Below, in pieces: positions 44,458 through 57,000 of a stretch of DNA of 64,000 nucleotides. Below the pieces are notes generated by a model, which ran no database searches, was not told the origin of the DNA, and saw nothing but the letters and a program-made list of their open reading frames with translations. Within the stretch, counting starts at the first letter, position 1. The number at the start of each line of letters is the position of its first letter. This DNA comes from Tetracentron sinense (lineage: Eukaryota > Streptophyta > Magnoliopsida > Trochodendrales > Trochodendraceae), in contig CM026565.1 in NCBI GenBank assembly GCA_015143295.1, positions 31,008,052 through 31,072,051 on the forward strand, read 5' to 3'. Position numbers and translations under genes: made by a program.

Positions 44458-46391
44458 TGTAGAGACCCGGATTTAGTTTCATGTAATTATCTTGATTAAA
44501 AAGGGTAGAATAGTCAATTATACATTTTAATGTGTGTTTGTTAATTGGATGATGTGACATATTTTAAAAAGCAAAAGTGGATAAAATCATAGAAATTAGA
44601 ACCTCTGATTGATTGCAGAACAACCCCGATCAATCTAATAAAGTCAGAAAATCATCAGGCACATTGGAATCGCGAAGATCGATTGTAGCACAACTTATGA
44701 TCGATCGGAGAAAACGTAGAAGTGTTCTAACTTTCTATTTGAGCTCCGATCAGTTGCAACCCATCGCGAAGATCGATTGTAGCACAACTTATGATCAATC
44801 GGAGAAAACGTAGAAGTGTCCTAACTTTCTGTTTGAGCTCCGATCACTCGCAACCCAACCTACAATCAATAGGAGTGAACCTGGAAATTTGGGGAGCTAC
44901 TGTAATGGCTACGATCAATCGCACTGTATGCTATGATCGATCGCAACAATCAAAAAGGCACGATTGTAGTAGCTCCGATCAATTAAACCTCGCGCACATG
45001 ATTTTTTAGAAGCTTACGAAAATTAGGGTTCTGAACCACTCCACTATAAATAGCCATTTTAATTCGAGGGTTTTAGCACATGAAAGATTCTAAACTTAAT
45101 TTGGGAGAGAAAATGGGGGAAATCCTAAGGTTTCAAGAGGGATTTAGCATGAAAAAAAAGGTTTTGCTTTGAGAATTGAGATTTGGCTTTGTGATCACCC
45201 CCAAAGCTTCTTGCAAGCGATTTAGGTCGAAGGGAACGATCCCAAATGTCGATATACTAATGTAACCCTATTATGAATCTTTGCATGTTTAAGTTTGAGA
45301 TTTCGCTTGGTGATCACCCCCAAGGCTTCTTGCAAGTGATTTAGGTCGAAGGGAACGATCCCAAATGTCGATATATTAACGTAACCCTATTATGAATCTT
45401 TGCATGTTTAAGTTTGATTAAACTAGAAATATGAGATTATTGGTATGATATGGTAAGATTATATACATTGGAGTATGAGAGATGATTTTTCATGTGTGGA
45501 TTTGATTTTATGAGCATGGATTGGGAAACTATGGAGGGTTATGGAATGATTAAGCTTATTAATGGTTGAAATGGAGGATGAGAATGTATGTGGATTGATT
45601 TTATGGTGGTTTGTGAATGTTTATGAAAGGAGGATGTGTTGATACAATGGAGGAATGACATTTTCACGAATAAATGTGAATGGATGTGTTTAACACTTTT
45701 GAATTTTGTTATGGAAATGATAGGATTATGATAATGTATGAATTGTGATGGTTATGCTAAACTATGCCCTAATTATATTGTATGGTGGTTGGCATTTGGG
45801 TGGACCAAAACTTAGAGGAAGTCTTACAGGTGGAGAATTCTCTAACCATCGTGGTATGTACCTTAGTGGAGTTTCTTAACGGATGATAGAAATTTAAGAG
45901 ATGACCAACTCGAATATTAATCACGATACTCAAGCACAAGTTCACATATGTGGTAGGTCAAGAGTCTTACAAGTGCACGCACAAGCATGTAGGATGATAC
46001 ATATTGATAAGAAATGACCATGTAGGATTGCACATATTAGTAAGAAATGACCAGTTGAATAACATGTAAAGGTACGAAGTTGAACCACATGTATTGGTAC
46101 GGAGTTGAACAACATGTATTGATACCCAATTAAATACTTGAGATCTTTTGATGTTGCTTAGACTCACACTTGTTTTTGGGTATGAGACTACTTTGATTAC
46201 ATTGTGGTATATGGTTGACTTAGATAAAATTATATAAGGTGGTTGTTATTAGCGAAATTTTATTACTGCCAATTTTTGAAGACAAAGACTTGTGTTTAGT
46301 ATTGCGTCATATGTCATAGTATTAAACAGGTGCAAATAGTGTCACGGCCCAAGGTCCCATTATAACTAATGTTGGATTTCGGGGTGCAACA
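44458..46391. mobile_element. Solo LTR, Ty3/gypsy-like fossil
   Basis: About 1.93 kb from TGTAGAGACCCGGATTTAG to GGATTTCGGGGTGCAACA, i.e. TG…CA ends with the 'ACCCGGAT…GGGGTG' style common in plant Ty3/gypsy LTRs. Flanks GGAAA (44453-44457) and TGAAA (46392-46396) agree at four of five bases. Paralogous copies of the right flank in the adjoining array read GGAAA, which supports the duplication. A TATA-like CACTATAAATAGCC lies at about 45043. Internal direct repeats have periods of 94 bp (from 44672) and 119 bp (from 45192). No gag or pol is present, so this is an LTR left after recombination; an old fossil. Confidence 0.7.
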
Positions 46392-47699
46392 TGAAAAATC
46401 TCTAGATCACACCCACAATAGGACAGTGCAACAATAAGTGATCTACTGACTCTTCGACTTGAAAGCACATGAAACTGCGATTAGCTACCCTCTATTTTTC
46501 AAGTGGTCACAAATAAGAATTTTATTAAAACCGCATTTCATAGGAAAAAGATATTTGAGAATGAATACCTTAATTCCTCACAATTTTATGAGGATAGGTT
46601 AGATTTTTGAACCATAAAGATTAGTATCTGAAGCGATTGGGATAACATTCCTAATTTTTTTTCCCAAAAATTGCACATAAATAAAAGTCAAAAGACTCGA
46701 TTCACATTGAACTTGGCGATTAGTGTTTCACGCGATTGCGATAACATTCCTCTCTAGGGGAATGCAAGCCCCAGTTTCCTTTTTTCTCACTTTCTCTCTA
46801 GTGTCAACACCTGTCATCTATTTTACCGACTGCTTTTACAGCTGGTTAAAGCTTCAACAACACTATGTATTTAAACTTTCTCCCTTCCTTAATTTGATAT
46901 TATAAAAAAACTTTCAAATGAAATTAATCAAAACTCTCATTCACTCACTCCTCACCTCACATAGTCTATTGCTTCCACTTCCCCTATTTCAGTGTTTACT
47001 CTCTCTCTCTCTCTCTCTCAAGTGTGTCTACAAAGCAATGTCACGGCTCAAGGTCCCAATTATGACAAAGGTGGGATTTTGGGGCGTGATAGGAAATCTC
47101 TAAATCACACCCACAATAGGTCAGTACAACACTAAGTGATCTACCGACACTTCTACTTGAAAGCACATGAAACCGTGATTATCTATTTATTACCATCTAT
47201 TTTTCAGGTGATCACAAATAAGAATTTTATTAAAAGCCGCATTTCATAAGAAAAAAATATTTTAGAATGAATACCTTAATTCCTCACAATTTTATGAGGA
47301 TAGGTCAGATTTTTGAACCACAAGGATTAGTATCTGAAGCGATTGGGATAACATTCCTAATTTTTTTTCCCAAATATTGCACATAAATAAAAGTCAAAAG
47401 ACTCCATTCACATTGAACTTGGCGATTAGGGTTTCCCATGATTGCGATGACATTCCTCTCTAGGGGAATGCAAGCCCCAATTTCCTTTTTCTCACTCTCT
47501 CTAGTGTCAACACCTGTCATCTATTTTCCCAACTGCTTTAACAACTAGTTAAAGCTTCAACAACACTATGTATTTAAATTTTCTCCCTTCCTTAATTTGA
47601 TATTATAAAAAAACTTTCAAATGAAATTAATCAAAACTCTCATCCACTCACTCCTCACCTCACATAGTCTATTGCTTCCACTTTCCCTATTTCAGTGTT

Positions 47700-47740
<41 letters not shown>

Positions 47741-48406
47741 GTGTCTACAAAACAGTGTCACGGCCCAAGGTCCCAATTATGACAAAGGTGGGATTTTGGG
47801 GCGCGTTAGGAAAATCTCTAAATCACACCCACAATAGGACAATACAACAATAAGTGATCTACCAACACTTCTACTTGAAAGCACATGAAACTGTGATTCT
47901 CAATTTATTACCCTATCAAAAGTAAGAATTTTATTAAAAACTGCATTCCATAGGAAAAAAATATTTTAGAATGAATAACTTAATTTCTTACAATTTCATG
48001 AGGATAAGTTAGATTTTTGAACCATAAAGATTAGTATCTGAAGCGATTGGGATAACATTCCTAAATTTTTTTTTCCCCAAATATTGCACATAAATAAAAT
48101 TCAAAAGACTCAAAACACATTGAGCCGGAGGATTAGTGTTTCCCTTGATGCGATAACATTCCTCTCTAGGGGAATGCTAGCCCCAGTTTTCTTTTTCCTC
48201 ACTTTCTCTGTAGTGTCAACACCGGTGTTTGTCTATTTTCCCGGCTGCTTTTACAGCCGGTTAAAGCTTCAACAACACTATGTATTCAAACTTTCTCCAT
48301 TCCTTAATTTGAATTTATAAAAAAACCTTCAAATGACATTAATCAAAACTCTCGTCCACTCTCTCCTCACATAGTCTACTGCTTCCGCTTCTCCTATTTC
48401 AGTGTT

Positions 48407-48441
<35 letters not shown>

Positions 48442-48598
48442 GTGTCTGCAAGTAGTGTCACGGCCCCAGGTCCCATTATGACAAACGTGAGATTTTAGGG
48501 CGTGATAGGAAAAATCTTTAGATCACACTCGTAATAGGACAATGCAATACTATGTAATTCATGGACTCTTCCACTTGAAAGCTCCTGAAATTGCAATT
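46340..48598 (+). repeat. Tandem array of 700-bp units, three and a part
   Basis: Units begin TGTCACGGCCCAAGGTCCC at 46340, 47039, 47756 and 48456 (periods 699, 717, 700). Each holds about 53 bp equal to the 3' tip of the LTR at 44458-46391, then the LTR's right flank (GGAAAATCTCTAAATCACAC), a GATTGGGATAACATTCCTAA phrase, GCTAGTTAAAGCTTCAACAA-type sequence, and a CT dinucleotide tract of 10, 17 and 14 units. The last unit stops after about 140 bp. The order shows that amplification followed the LTR insertion. Short open frames in each unit are not conserved between units. Confidence 0.92.
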
Positions 48599-48699
48599 AA
48601 ATTCAATGAAATGTGTAGAGGTAAGTTCATTCCCAGCTTACCTCCAAAGAAAGCAGAGGTACAGTTCTTCCCTCGTGAATTCTCTACCAGTACAGAGAG

Positions 48700-49012
48700 A
48701 TAGTGAAAGTGGAACAGAAGCAGACACACTTGACAGAGAGACAGAGTAAACAATGAAATAGGGAAAACGGAAGCGGAAGCAGAAGCGGAAATAGACTGTG
48801 CGAGGAAAGAGCGGATGAGAGTTTTGATTAATGTCATTTGAAGGTCTTTTTATAAATTCAAATTAAAGAAGGGGGAAAAGTTAATTTTGACAGTGTTGTT
48901 TGTTGTTGAAGCTTTAACCGACTATAAAAACAAACCTGAAAAATAAACGACAGATGTTGACACTAGAGAGAAAGTGAGGAAAAAAAAAACTCGGTAGCAT
49001 TCCCCTTCTTGT
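48700..49012 (-). repeat. Inverted copy of the 700-bp unit core
   Basis: On the minus strand it runs GGGGAATGCTACCGAGTTT, TTTCTCTCTAGTGTCAACA, GGTTAAAGCTTCAACAACA, CTTCAAATGACATTAATC and AAGTGTGTCTGC. This is the same order as the array core but lacks the LTR tip, and it continues past the array junction into new sequence (48600-48710). It may be the ancestral locus, or part of a gene leader: the continuation ends in CTTTGGAG|GTAAGCTGG, a good splice-donor context. Confidence 0.8.
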
Positions 49013-49361
49013 TTCATCTGAAAGAAACATGACGGTGTTGGATTCCTGCTTTATGTCCATATCATCTTTTTTTAAAGTGGACAAAAGATTAGGTGAAGAA
49101 TCCATACCGTCAATCACAGATCCAACGGTGATACATTTTAAAATTACTGTATCTGACATCACAATGCAAACTCTCTTTCATTTTATATACATGATGATAT
49201 ACATCACCATCATCCATCATCCTAAAAGATTAGAAGAAAAAAAAAAAGATCTTCCAAAGTTTCAAGCAATGTCGTGGACAGATTGATTGAAGGGAGGGAA
49301 AGTGAAAGCTAACACTAACCTTAACTCGCCGGATCGGAAACTTACCGGAGTCCAACGATCT

Positions 49362-49754
49362 CTACAGATCGGAGCGATTCGGAAGATCTGAAGCTAGCCG
49401 GGACGCGATCGCGGAGTGGTACATGATGTCGTGAAACGCCACGGTCTCCATCGTCTTCATCCGAAGCTGTTTCGCCTTCTGTTCGGTGAAACAACCAGGA
49501 GCGAATCGAGATCTAGAGCGTGCCGTTTCGGGATCGGACTCCGATCTGATCCGTATCTTCTCTGAAGGATCCTTGTTGTTGCTGCTGCTGCTGCTGCTGT
49601 CATCAATGTAGTCGGGATCAGAGGACCAGCCAAAGAGTGGAGTCCACCAGTTGGAAGATGAGGTTTTCCGGCTGTTTGGATCAGGTTTCCGGTGACCGGA
49701 GGAAGTGCATGCTCGGACTCCGGTTGGCCGGAAGGTCAAGAGACTGGTTGCCAT
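49362..49754 (-). CDS. Conserved plant protein of unknown function, 130 aa
   Basis: A single exon, ATG at 49754-49752, stop TAG at 49364-49362. The in-frame upstream part (to 49877) lacks the conserved start, so MATSLLTFRPTGVRA is taken as the N terminus. Features in order: a short Ser/Arg/Lys-rich N-terminus that may be a plastid-type leader, SNWWTPLFGWSSDPDYID, a six-Ser run encoded by AGC triplets followed by NNKD, and a conserved C-terminal block RFAPGCFTEQKAKQLRMK, then METVAFHDIMYHSAIASRLASDL. I recognise this C-terminal block from small land-plant proteins of unknown function, some carried in databases under enzyme names I do not trust; no catalytic motif is visible. No damage is seen. 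The gene points toward the 700-bp array 350 bp downstream. Confidence 0.85.
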   Translation of the reverse strand: MATSLLTFRPTGVRACTSSGHRKPDPNSRKTSSSNWWTPLFGWSSDPDYIDDSSSSSSNNKDPSEKIRIRSESDPETARSRSRFAPGCFTEQKAKQLRMKTMETVAFHDIMYHSAIASRLASDLPNRSDL

Positions 49755-49759
49755 GGGAG

Positions 49760-50890
49760 AGAGAAACAAATATCCAGAGTGTAGACCAGAGAAGTGTTTT
49801 GGGAATGGAGGTTCGTTTTCTCTTGTCATTTTAATAAGGTAGTGGGTGGGGGCTCGGAAACGGATAAGATTGTACACGTGGCAGTTTCATTAGAACGCGT
49901 CGTCGGTCTCTTAGCCTTTTTACCGGCTATTCCGGTTTTTGATCCTTTTTTAAGGTTTTGGTGTGGAGTATAGCGGAAGTTGGCGGAGAAAAAATATATG
50001 AATTTTTTTCCGTTGCAAAGGCGAAAATACCACCATATAAATGATTCGTTACCTAGGAAGCACGGTACGGCGATACTTAGATACGGTAGAAATGATGAAA
50101 AAACAGTTAAGTTTTACTTTATAATGTCGTATCCGATACGACGATATGGATATGACGATACAAATACGTTTCCATTTCAAAGTATTTATACTTCCTAATT
50201 TGTTATACAGCTTTGGTACAAATATATCCAAATTTCACTTAAATACCAAAAGGTTTTAGAGATTAGCTTCAGGATTCTCTTGCATGGAGCTAACAATGGG
50301 GGTTTAGCCGTTTAGGGGTGTAGCCTTCAATTTTTCAAGACCAACTCCATTGGTCATTACATTTGTTTGTGTCTGGTTGTATATAATATCTTTTTTTCTA
50401 ATAAGTTTAAGAGGGGCTATAGTCCTCACTTTCGACTCTGCCTCTCTCTCAAGTTACACCCCTACTAATACTATATTTTTTTTGTTCAAATTTCAGGAGG
50501 GGCTGTAGCCAATGGCTCCCATGTGGCTCAGCCCCTGGCTTCCTCAAAATAAAATGACTGACTATCTATTGGATTATGGTGATTCAAAATCTCAATACCC
50601 TTTCAACTCGGTGTCAAAGATTTAAAAACAAAATTCAATTGCTTTTGTTTTGGGTAAAAATGTTTTAGGAGATTAATAGTTAGTTGTGACAAATATATGG
50701 CTAACATTATTGGAAGATTAATCATAAATTTAAGAAGGATTTGTTTAGACAATAACAAACACTATTATTCTCTCTTTTATGAACATTGTTTTTTCTTTTA
50801 TCTTTGTTAACAAGTCAAAACTAGATAAAGGTTTTTTTTATGGTATCTTTTCGTTAAAAAAAATTTCCTAAGTCATATAGAGACATTATT
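49760..50890. other. Intergenic, no gene seen
   Basis: Upstream side of the 130-aa gene, with no clear TATA box. A palindromic patch with ATCGTATC…GATACGACGATATGG lies at 50040-50170. A 'GGGGTGTAGCC/AGGGGCTATAGTCC' dispersed repeat piece lies at 50300-50530. Confidence 0.45.
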
Positions 50891-51538
50891 GGAGTTTCTG
50901 AAGATGTTAAGGTTAATTTAGTGATTGAATGAATATGAAAGATATTTTGTGCCGTTTGTGAACGTTTGACCAAAGGAGGGGATATTTCTGAAGTTTTGAA
51001 GGAGTCCGGTTTTCTAACCGTCCGAATTCTCGATTTTCAAATCCTTGTCCAAGGTCATTTGGGGGACTACAGACCGATCGGGCTTTGAAACGTGGTTTGC
51101 AGAGCATGTCCAGAGTCTTTATAAAACGTATGAAGATAGTGCTCCCTTGACTTAATTCACCCACATCAACTTACTTTTGTCCTAATCGTAGCATTTCAGA
51201 AAGCATCCTCATTACTCATTACTCATTACTCATGAACTTCTCCCCCACATGAAATGAGTCAAGCGGAAGTCTGACTAAGTAATGACTGTGAAACGGGTTA
51301 GGAAGTCTGACTACCTAATGACTTAGGTAGTCTACCTGTTGCCAACCCCTTTGTTTCTTACAAAAAAATGGGGCCCATTTTTTTATTCCCAGTTTATCCC
51401 TGTTGAATGTGGGGCATTCCTTTGTAAGACACAAAAGGGCAACAACGCAACAGTGTGCATTTTTGCCCATCCAAACTCCTATGAAACTGGATATGAATAC
51501 AACTTATGACCGGCTTGGGTGGATTTTTCTCGAGAATG

Positions 51539-52714
51539 TGTTACGGCTGTAGAACCCTAAATTTATCAATTTTACACAAAGGTCCTTATACACTCGTAAA
51601 ATTGTACAAATATACTAAAATCATTTTAAAAGCCCTACACATTTAAATTGGGCCTAATGACAAGTCATGAGCCTCTAATGGATTGAGTCTGGACACGAAA
51701 TAGAAAGCGCATAAACCCAAAACCCAAGTCCAAATTCAAATGAGTTACACACTCAACAAATGAGTCGATCCGTCAACATAAGAAGCCTGAATATAAACTC
51801 AATACCCAAAAAAATGGGTGAGACCCATCAAAGTCGCGTAAGTCCCTTAAACCACTAAACAGAGTGAGACTGTTGAGATCATTATCTCTAAATGAGTGAG
51901 ACTCATCAAAGTCTCCAAATCCCTTAAACCACGAAATGGAGTAAGACTCTTAGAATCATTCTCTAAAAGTCTATAAATAAGACTCAAAGTTGGAGATTTA
52001 GGGGGATGATTCACAAATCCAGAAACTCAAAGATCTAGAAAGGGGATTCAGAAGAAGTCAAAGAAGATGATTCAGAAAGAATACTTAGAAAAAAGCATTC
52101 AGAAAAATCATCAAACAACACAAGTAAAACATTCTCAAGAACGAAAAAGTCTAGTATTCTTTCAGAGAAAATAAATTAAAGCATTGTAGAGAATACAAAG
52201 TTACAAAGAAGCTAACTCTCCACCAGAATCACTTTCTAGTCGATCAAGCGTGAAGCCCAGAAGAAAAGAAAAACTATATCGACACCTTCAATGTAGATCA
52301 AGAACACGCTTTAATCCCGAAAGGATCCAAAAAATTAGAAAGTCAAAGAGGAAAAGAAATCAAAGGACTCAAATTTCTTCAACAAGGGAAAAACTAAAGC
52401 AATCCTTCCAAGGAGCAAGAAAATGTATATTCCTGGCCAATAAATCATGAAGCACGGAAGGAGAAATCCACTACAACCTTCAAGGGAGATCAAGCTAAAA
52501 CAAAACCCAAACTTGGTTGAAGTGAAAAAAGTCACCCAAAGGTTAAAGAGGAGCGAAGAATACGCCTTTTGGCCCTTTTGTTCTCTTTATTAAATTCTAT
52601 TATTCTTCAAATACCCTGATTGTTAATCACGGGAATTATTGAGAGTACTCCACTTTAAATTATAAATTGTTATTTTGATCCTCACTATTTCGTTCGCGAA
52701 ATTTTGTGTCAACA
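51539..52714. mobile_element. LTR-like fossil inserted in the LINE
   Basis: About 1.18 kb from TGTTACGGCTGTAGAACCC to GCGAAATTTTGTGTCAACA, splitting the LINE reverse transcriptase right after FLEN and before the YRLL.CDRW block. A TATA-like GTCTATAAATAAGAC lies at about 51969, followed by an AG-rich leader-like tract. There are no coding domains, so a solo LTR is likely. Clean 5-bp target repeats could not be read. Family not assigned; old. Confidence 0.6.
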
Positions 52715-54054
52715 ATAGTGTATAGGCTTTTGTGATAGATGGGTGACTTTAATTATGCAATGTGTTAGCACTGTGCGCTATGTAATCTTAATTAACGGGG
52801 AGAGAAAGAGTTTCATTACCCTTACGTGAGGCCTAAGACAACATGGCCCCTTCTCTCCTTATTCATTATTGCTACTAATTGCTTATCTTATCTTTTGCAT
52901 GAGGCAGAGCACAAGAGGTTTCTTTCAGGTATACGGATCAAGAGACGAAATCTGACTATCTCGCATGTTCTTTTTGCCGATAACTATATTGTCTTTACGA
53001 AAGCAAACCTTGAGGAGGTTAGAATTTTGAAAAATCTGCTTACAAAGTATATGCAAATCTCTGGGCAATTGATCAATTATTCAAAATCGGGCCTAATGAA
53101 ATATGCCATGGAAATTTTCAGAAACTGATTTCTAGATCTCTTCACATGACTCTTTTGGAAAATCCGGGAATCTATTTGGGCATGCCCTCATCATTTGATC
53201 GATCTAAAGCCCATTTGTTTGCTCATATTCGAGATAGAGTTTTGGCAAAGCTTAGTAGCTGGCGTGACTGTTTTCTTAACAAGGCTAGACATGGTATTCT
53301 CATAAAAGCTATTGTGCATGTCATTCCTACTTATGCAATGAGTTGTTTCAAGTTACCCCTCTCGTTGTGTGATGAAATTGAGTCTAAGGCAGCACACTTT
53401 TGATGGGATCAAGATGATCATAGGAAGAGAGCCCATTGGATTAGTTGGAAATCCATGTGTCAGGGCAAGGCCGTGAGGGGAGCAGGTTTCCACCATCTAG
53501 CCTCTTTCAACCTTGCGCTTCTAGCAAAACAAGGTTGGAAACTCTTAATCAACCCCAACTCTGTATAGACTCGTTTGACCAAGAGCATCTACTATCCTTA
53601 GACGGAGTTTCTTCAAGCCAAAGTGGGGCACCGTCCCTCTTGGGCTTTGCGAAGTATTTTAGCCAGAAGGACCGTACTTCACTCAGGATTAAGATGGGGT
53701 ATTGGATCTGGACAAAGCCTCAATGCTTGGGATGATAAGTTGATCCTGACTTTGCACGGTTTCAAGCCTTTCTCCACTAAGCTGCAAGGTTACCCTTGGT
53801 TATGGGTAGATGACTTTATTGACTCCCCAACGAAGACTTGGAATCTAGCCCGACTCAACCAGGTTTTCCTTGAAGCGGAGGTCCTGGACATTCGCAAAAT
53901 CCCTTTGCCCCACCACTTTTGTGAGGATCAACTATTATGGTACTTCACCTGTACTGGAAAGTTCACGGTCAGATCAGCCTATCACCATTTTATTGCTTGT
54001 CACCCGTTGGGAAGGGCAAGAGGTCCTAGTTCTTCTCACGTGAATCACTCCAGC

Positions 54055-57000
54055 TGTAACAACCCGAAATTTTAATATAATAAAATTATACGTTTATGAG
54101 TCCTTAATTGAAGTTAATTAGTTGATTGTTTGTTAAATTGGTGAGAAGTGGGTTTTGTTCGGGATTGGATTATACCGATAAAACTTCAGTGTTTTTCTTC
54201 GAAAATCGCACATAGCATCCTAGTAGGCTATCGAAACAATAATTCATCATGCTAGTTCCGTCACACATTGATTCGCGTTGCCGCAATGCGATCGGTGTCC
54301 AAAAACCCCAGGAAATACGCTGGATCAGACATTTTGTCGTTCTTCCGTATTTTTAACCTGTCGAAATAGAAATCCGCAAAACTTATACCACTGCATTTCG
54401 GTATACCCTGTTTGTCGTTTCGGCAATTCATCATCTCATATGAAGAAACGGTAGCATGTTTTGTATCCAAAATCAAGAAATTTATGGGTTTTGTAATTTT
54501 TCTTCTGGACTTACTTTTTACTGTCAAAACTCATCATTTGTCCTCGAAATTTGTACATTAGGTGTCGAACTGCCCCTAGTTCAGTCACCTATAGTTTCAG
54601 TTCTGTCACGTATCGATTCGCGAGACCGCGAGGGCCTTGTACGTAAACAAATCAAGAAATTAAGAAATTTACAGATTTCTGAAGTTCATTTGGGACTCGA
54701 TATTTCGTAAGAACTCTAATAGAAATTTGTGCGGTTGGTATCCTAGTATGTCGGTTGACTGTGAGGACAACTGTCTGTCATTTCAGCAGTTAATAATCTT
54801 AAACGAAGAAACGGCTGTCTGTTTTGTGTCCAAAATCAGAAAATTAGTGGGTTTTACAGTTTTCTTCCAGACTTGCTTTTTACTGTCAAAATTCAGTATT
54901 TTCTCCTGAAATTTTTACAATAGGTATCGGATTGTCCCTACTTCAATCACTTGAAGTTTCCTCACTATTAGACGTTATGTAATAGGGTTACGATGGCTTG
55001 TATGTGAAAAAAATGAGAATACCAATCAACGGTCAAAACATGGTCAAAGCACCACGTCACGCACCCATGTGCTAACCACATAGCCTCGCCACATGGGCGA
55101 GGCCTTGGCTTATAAATAGGGGGCAGCCCTTCATTCTCATGAGAGTTCTGGAGAGCAAAACTCTGCCCGTTAAGTTTCTAGAGAGAGAAAGTAGAGTGAG
55201 AAAGAAGAGAGAGAAAAGAAAAGGGAGTTCCCCTTGTGGTTTTTCGGCGTCCCCATCGCGTTGGCGGCACCTGATTTTCTCCACGGCGTCTCGGTTGGCA
55301 TGTAGAGAGAGAAAGAAAAAGTTATAGAGAGAAAGCGAGAGTTAGAGAGCGAGGAGCTTTACCTTGAGGTTTTCTGGTGTTCTGACCGCATTGGCAATGT
55401 TCTTTTCTTTTCCAGGCATCTTAAAGTTTGTGTAGAAAGGTAAAACTCCTTCTCTCTCTTCTCTTTTCCCTATTATTTTGCTATATTTTGTATGTAGAAT
55501 GGATGTGTGTATTTTGGTGTGGATGAAAAAGGGTCGGAGACCCCGTGGATGTTGTATGGGAAGGTGTTGCGGCTTGAAAAGGTGAATAGAGGGTTATAGC
55601 CCTCGATCTAGGGTGTAAAAACCCCAAATTTAGGCTCACTGTATGAATGACATTGATGGAAAAGGGTCGGAAACCCTATGTTATGTGTGGAAGGGTTGGA
55701 TGTGCTAAAAAATGAGTAGAGGGGTGTAACCCTCGGTTTAGGGTATAAAAAAAACCCCGGATTTAAGCTCACTGTGTACTGGGCGACCAATCGCCCAACA
55801 CTGGCGATCGATCGCCAGTGCCCAAACTTGTATTTTTGGGTTGTTATGATGTGTGGATTTCAGGTGGACCTTCGGGGAGCCAGGATCGAGTCTCGGGTAG
55901 GTTGTATCATCACCCTAGGGTGTCGAAAAGCTGTCTGAGTATCGTATAAGGCGATTGAGACGTCCATTGGCCTAGAAATGTTCTCTAATGGGACGATATG
56001 TTATTAAACTTGGTTCACAGGTGTGAGGCCCAACTGTTGCAGTTAATCAAGCGAGGCTTGAGTTAACTGGGGTTAGTGTTATGGTTAGAAAATCTAACCA
56101 GGGTTAAGTATAATTCATGGTTTCTCTTTGACTAGGTCAGGAGTGACGGTGTCTTGCATAGCCAGTGGTTCCTCCATAACTGATAGTCGGGAGATATCGG
56201 TCTATTGTTTAAGTTGTCTGTTGTTCCTTTTTGACTAGGTCAGGAGTGACGGTGTTTTATAAAGCCCGTAGTTCCTCCATGACTGATAGTCGGGAGATGT
56301 CGGAGTCCTAGGGGAGTTTAAAATGACTAAACATCAAATAGTGTATAGTCCGGGGTTCCTCTCTGGTTGGGTCAGAAGATGTCAGCACCGTGTCTATTGG
56401 GGTATCTTCTTGGTGGAACGTCAGAAAATGACGACATTGGTAAAGATGTCGGGGTTCCTCCGTAGACTAGCCAAAAGATGAAGACATTGGTAAAAATGTC
56501 GGGGTTCCTCCGTAGACTAGCCAAAAGATGACGGTAGGCAGGTTGGTCCTGGTTCCTTCTTGACTGATACTCAGGGTGATGTCAGCGAATACACGATAGA
56601 TATTGTCAATTACTTGAATTGAGAAATATGTTCTTATCAGGTGAATGTCCGGGTGGTGTGTGTAATCTTCAGAAACGAAGTTGTCTGGGTTGGTGTACTC
56701 AGAGTTTGGTATGGAATCTTCGAATTTCAGGTGGTTTGGGTTGGTATACCCAAGGTTTGGTCGTGTTCGGACAGAAACCGGAACAGTGTGTTTGAATCTA
56801 AATGGCTCCATGCATGATTGGTATTTGGAGACTTTAAGATGAACATTTATGGTCTATGACCAGTTAATAGAGTCTAAGGACTCGAAATAAAACATGAATG
56901 ATGATTGAATTAATAACTTGGTAATATGAACATCATTTCATAAGTAAACCCCATAATTGGAAAATAATGAAAGGTCGGGAATTTCGGATAGGGTGACATA

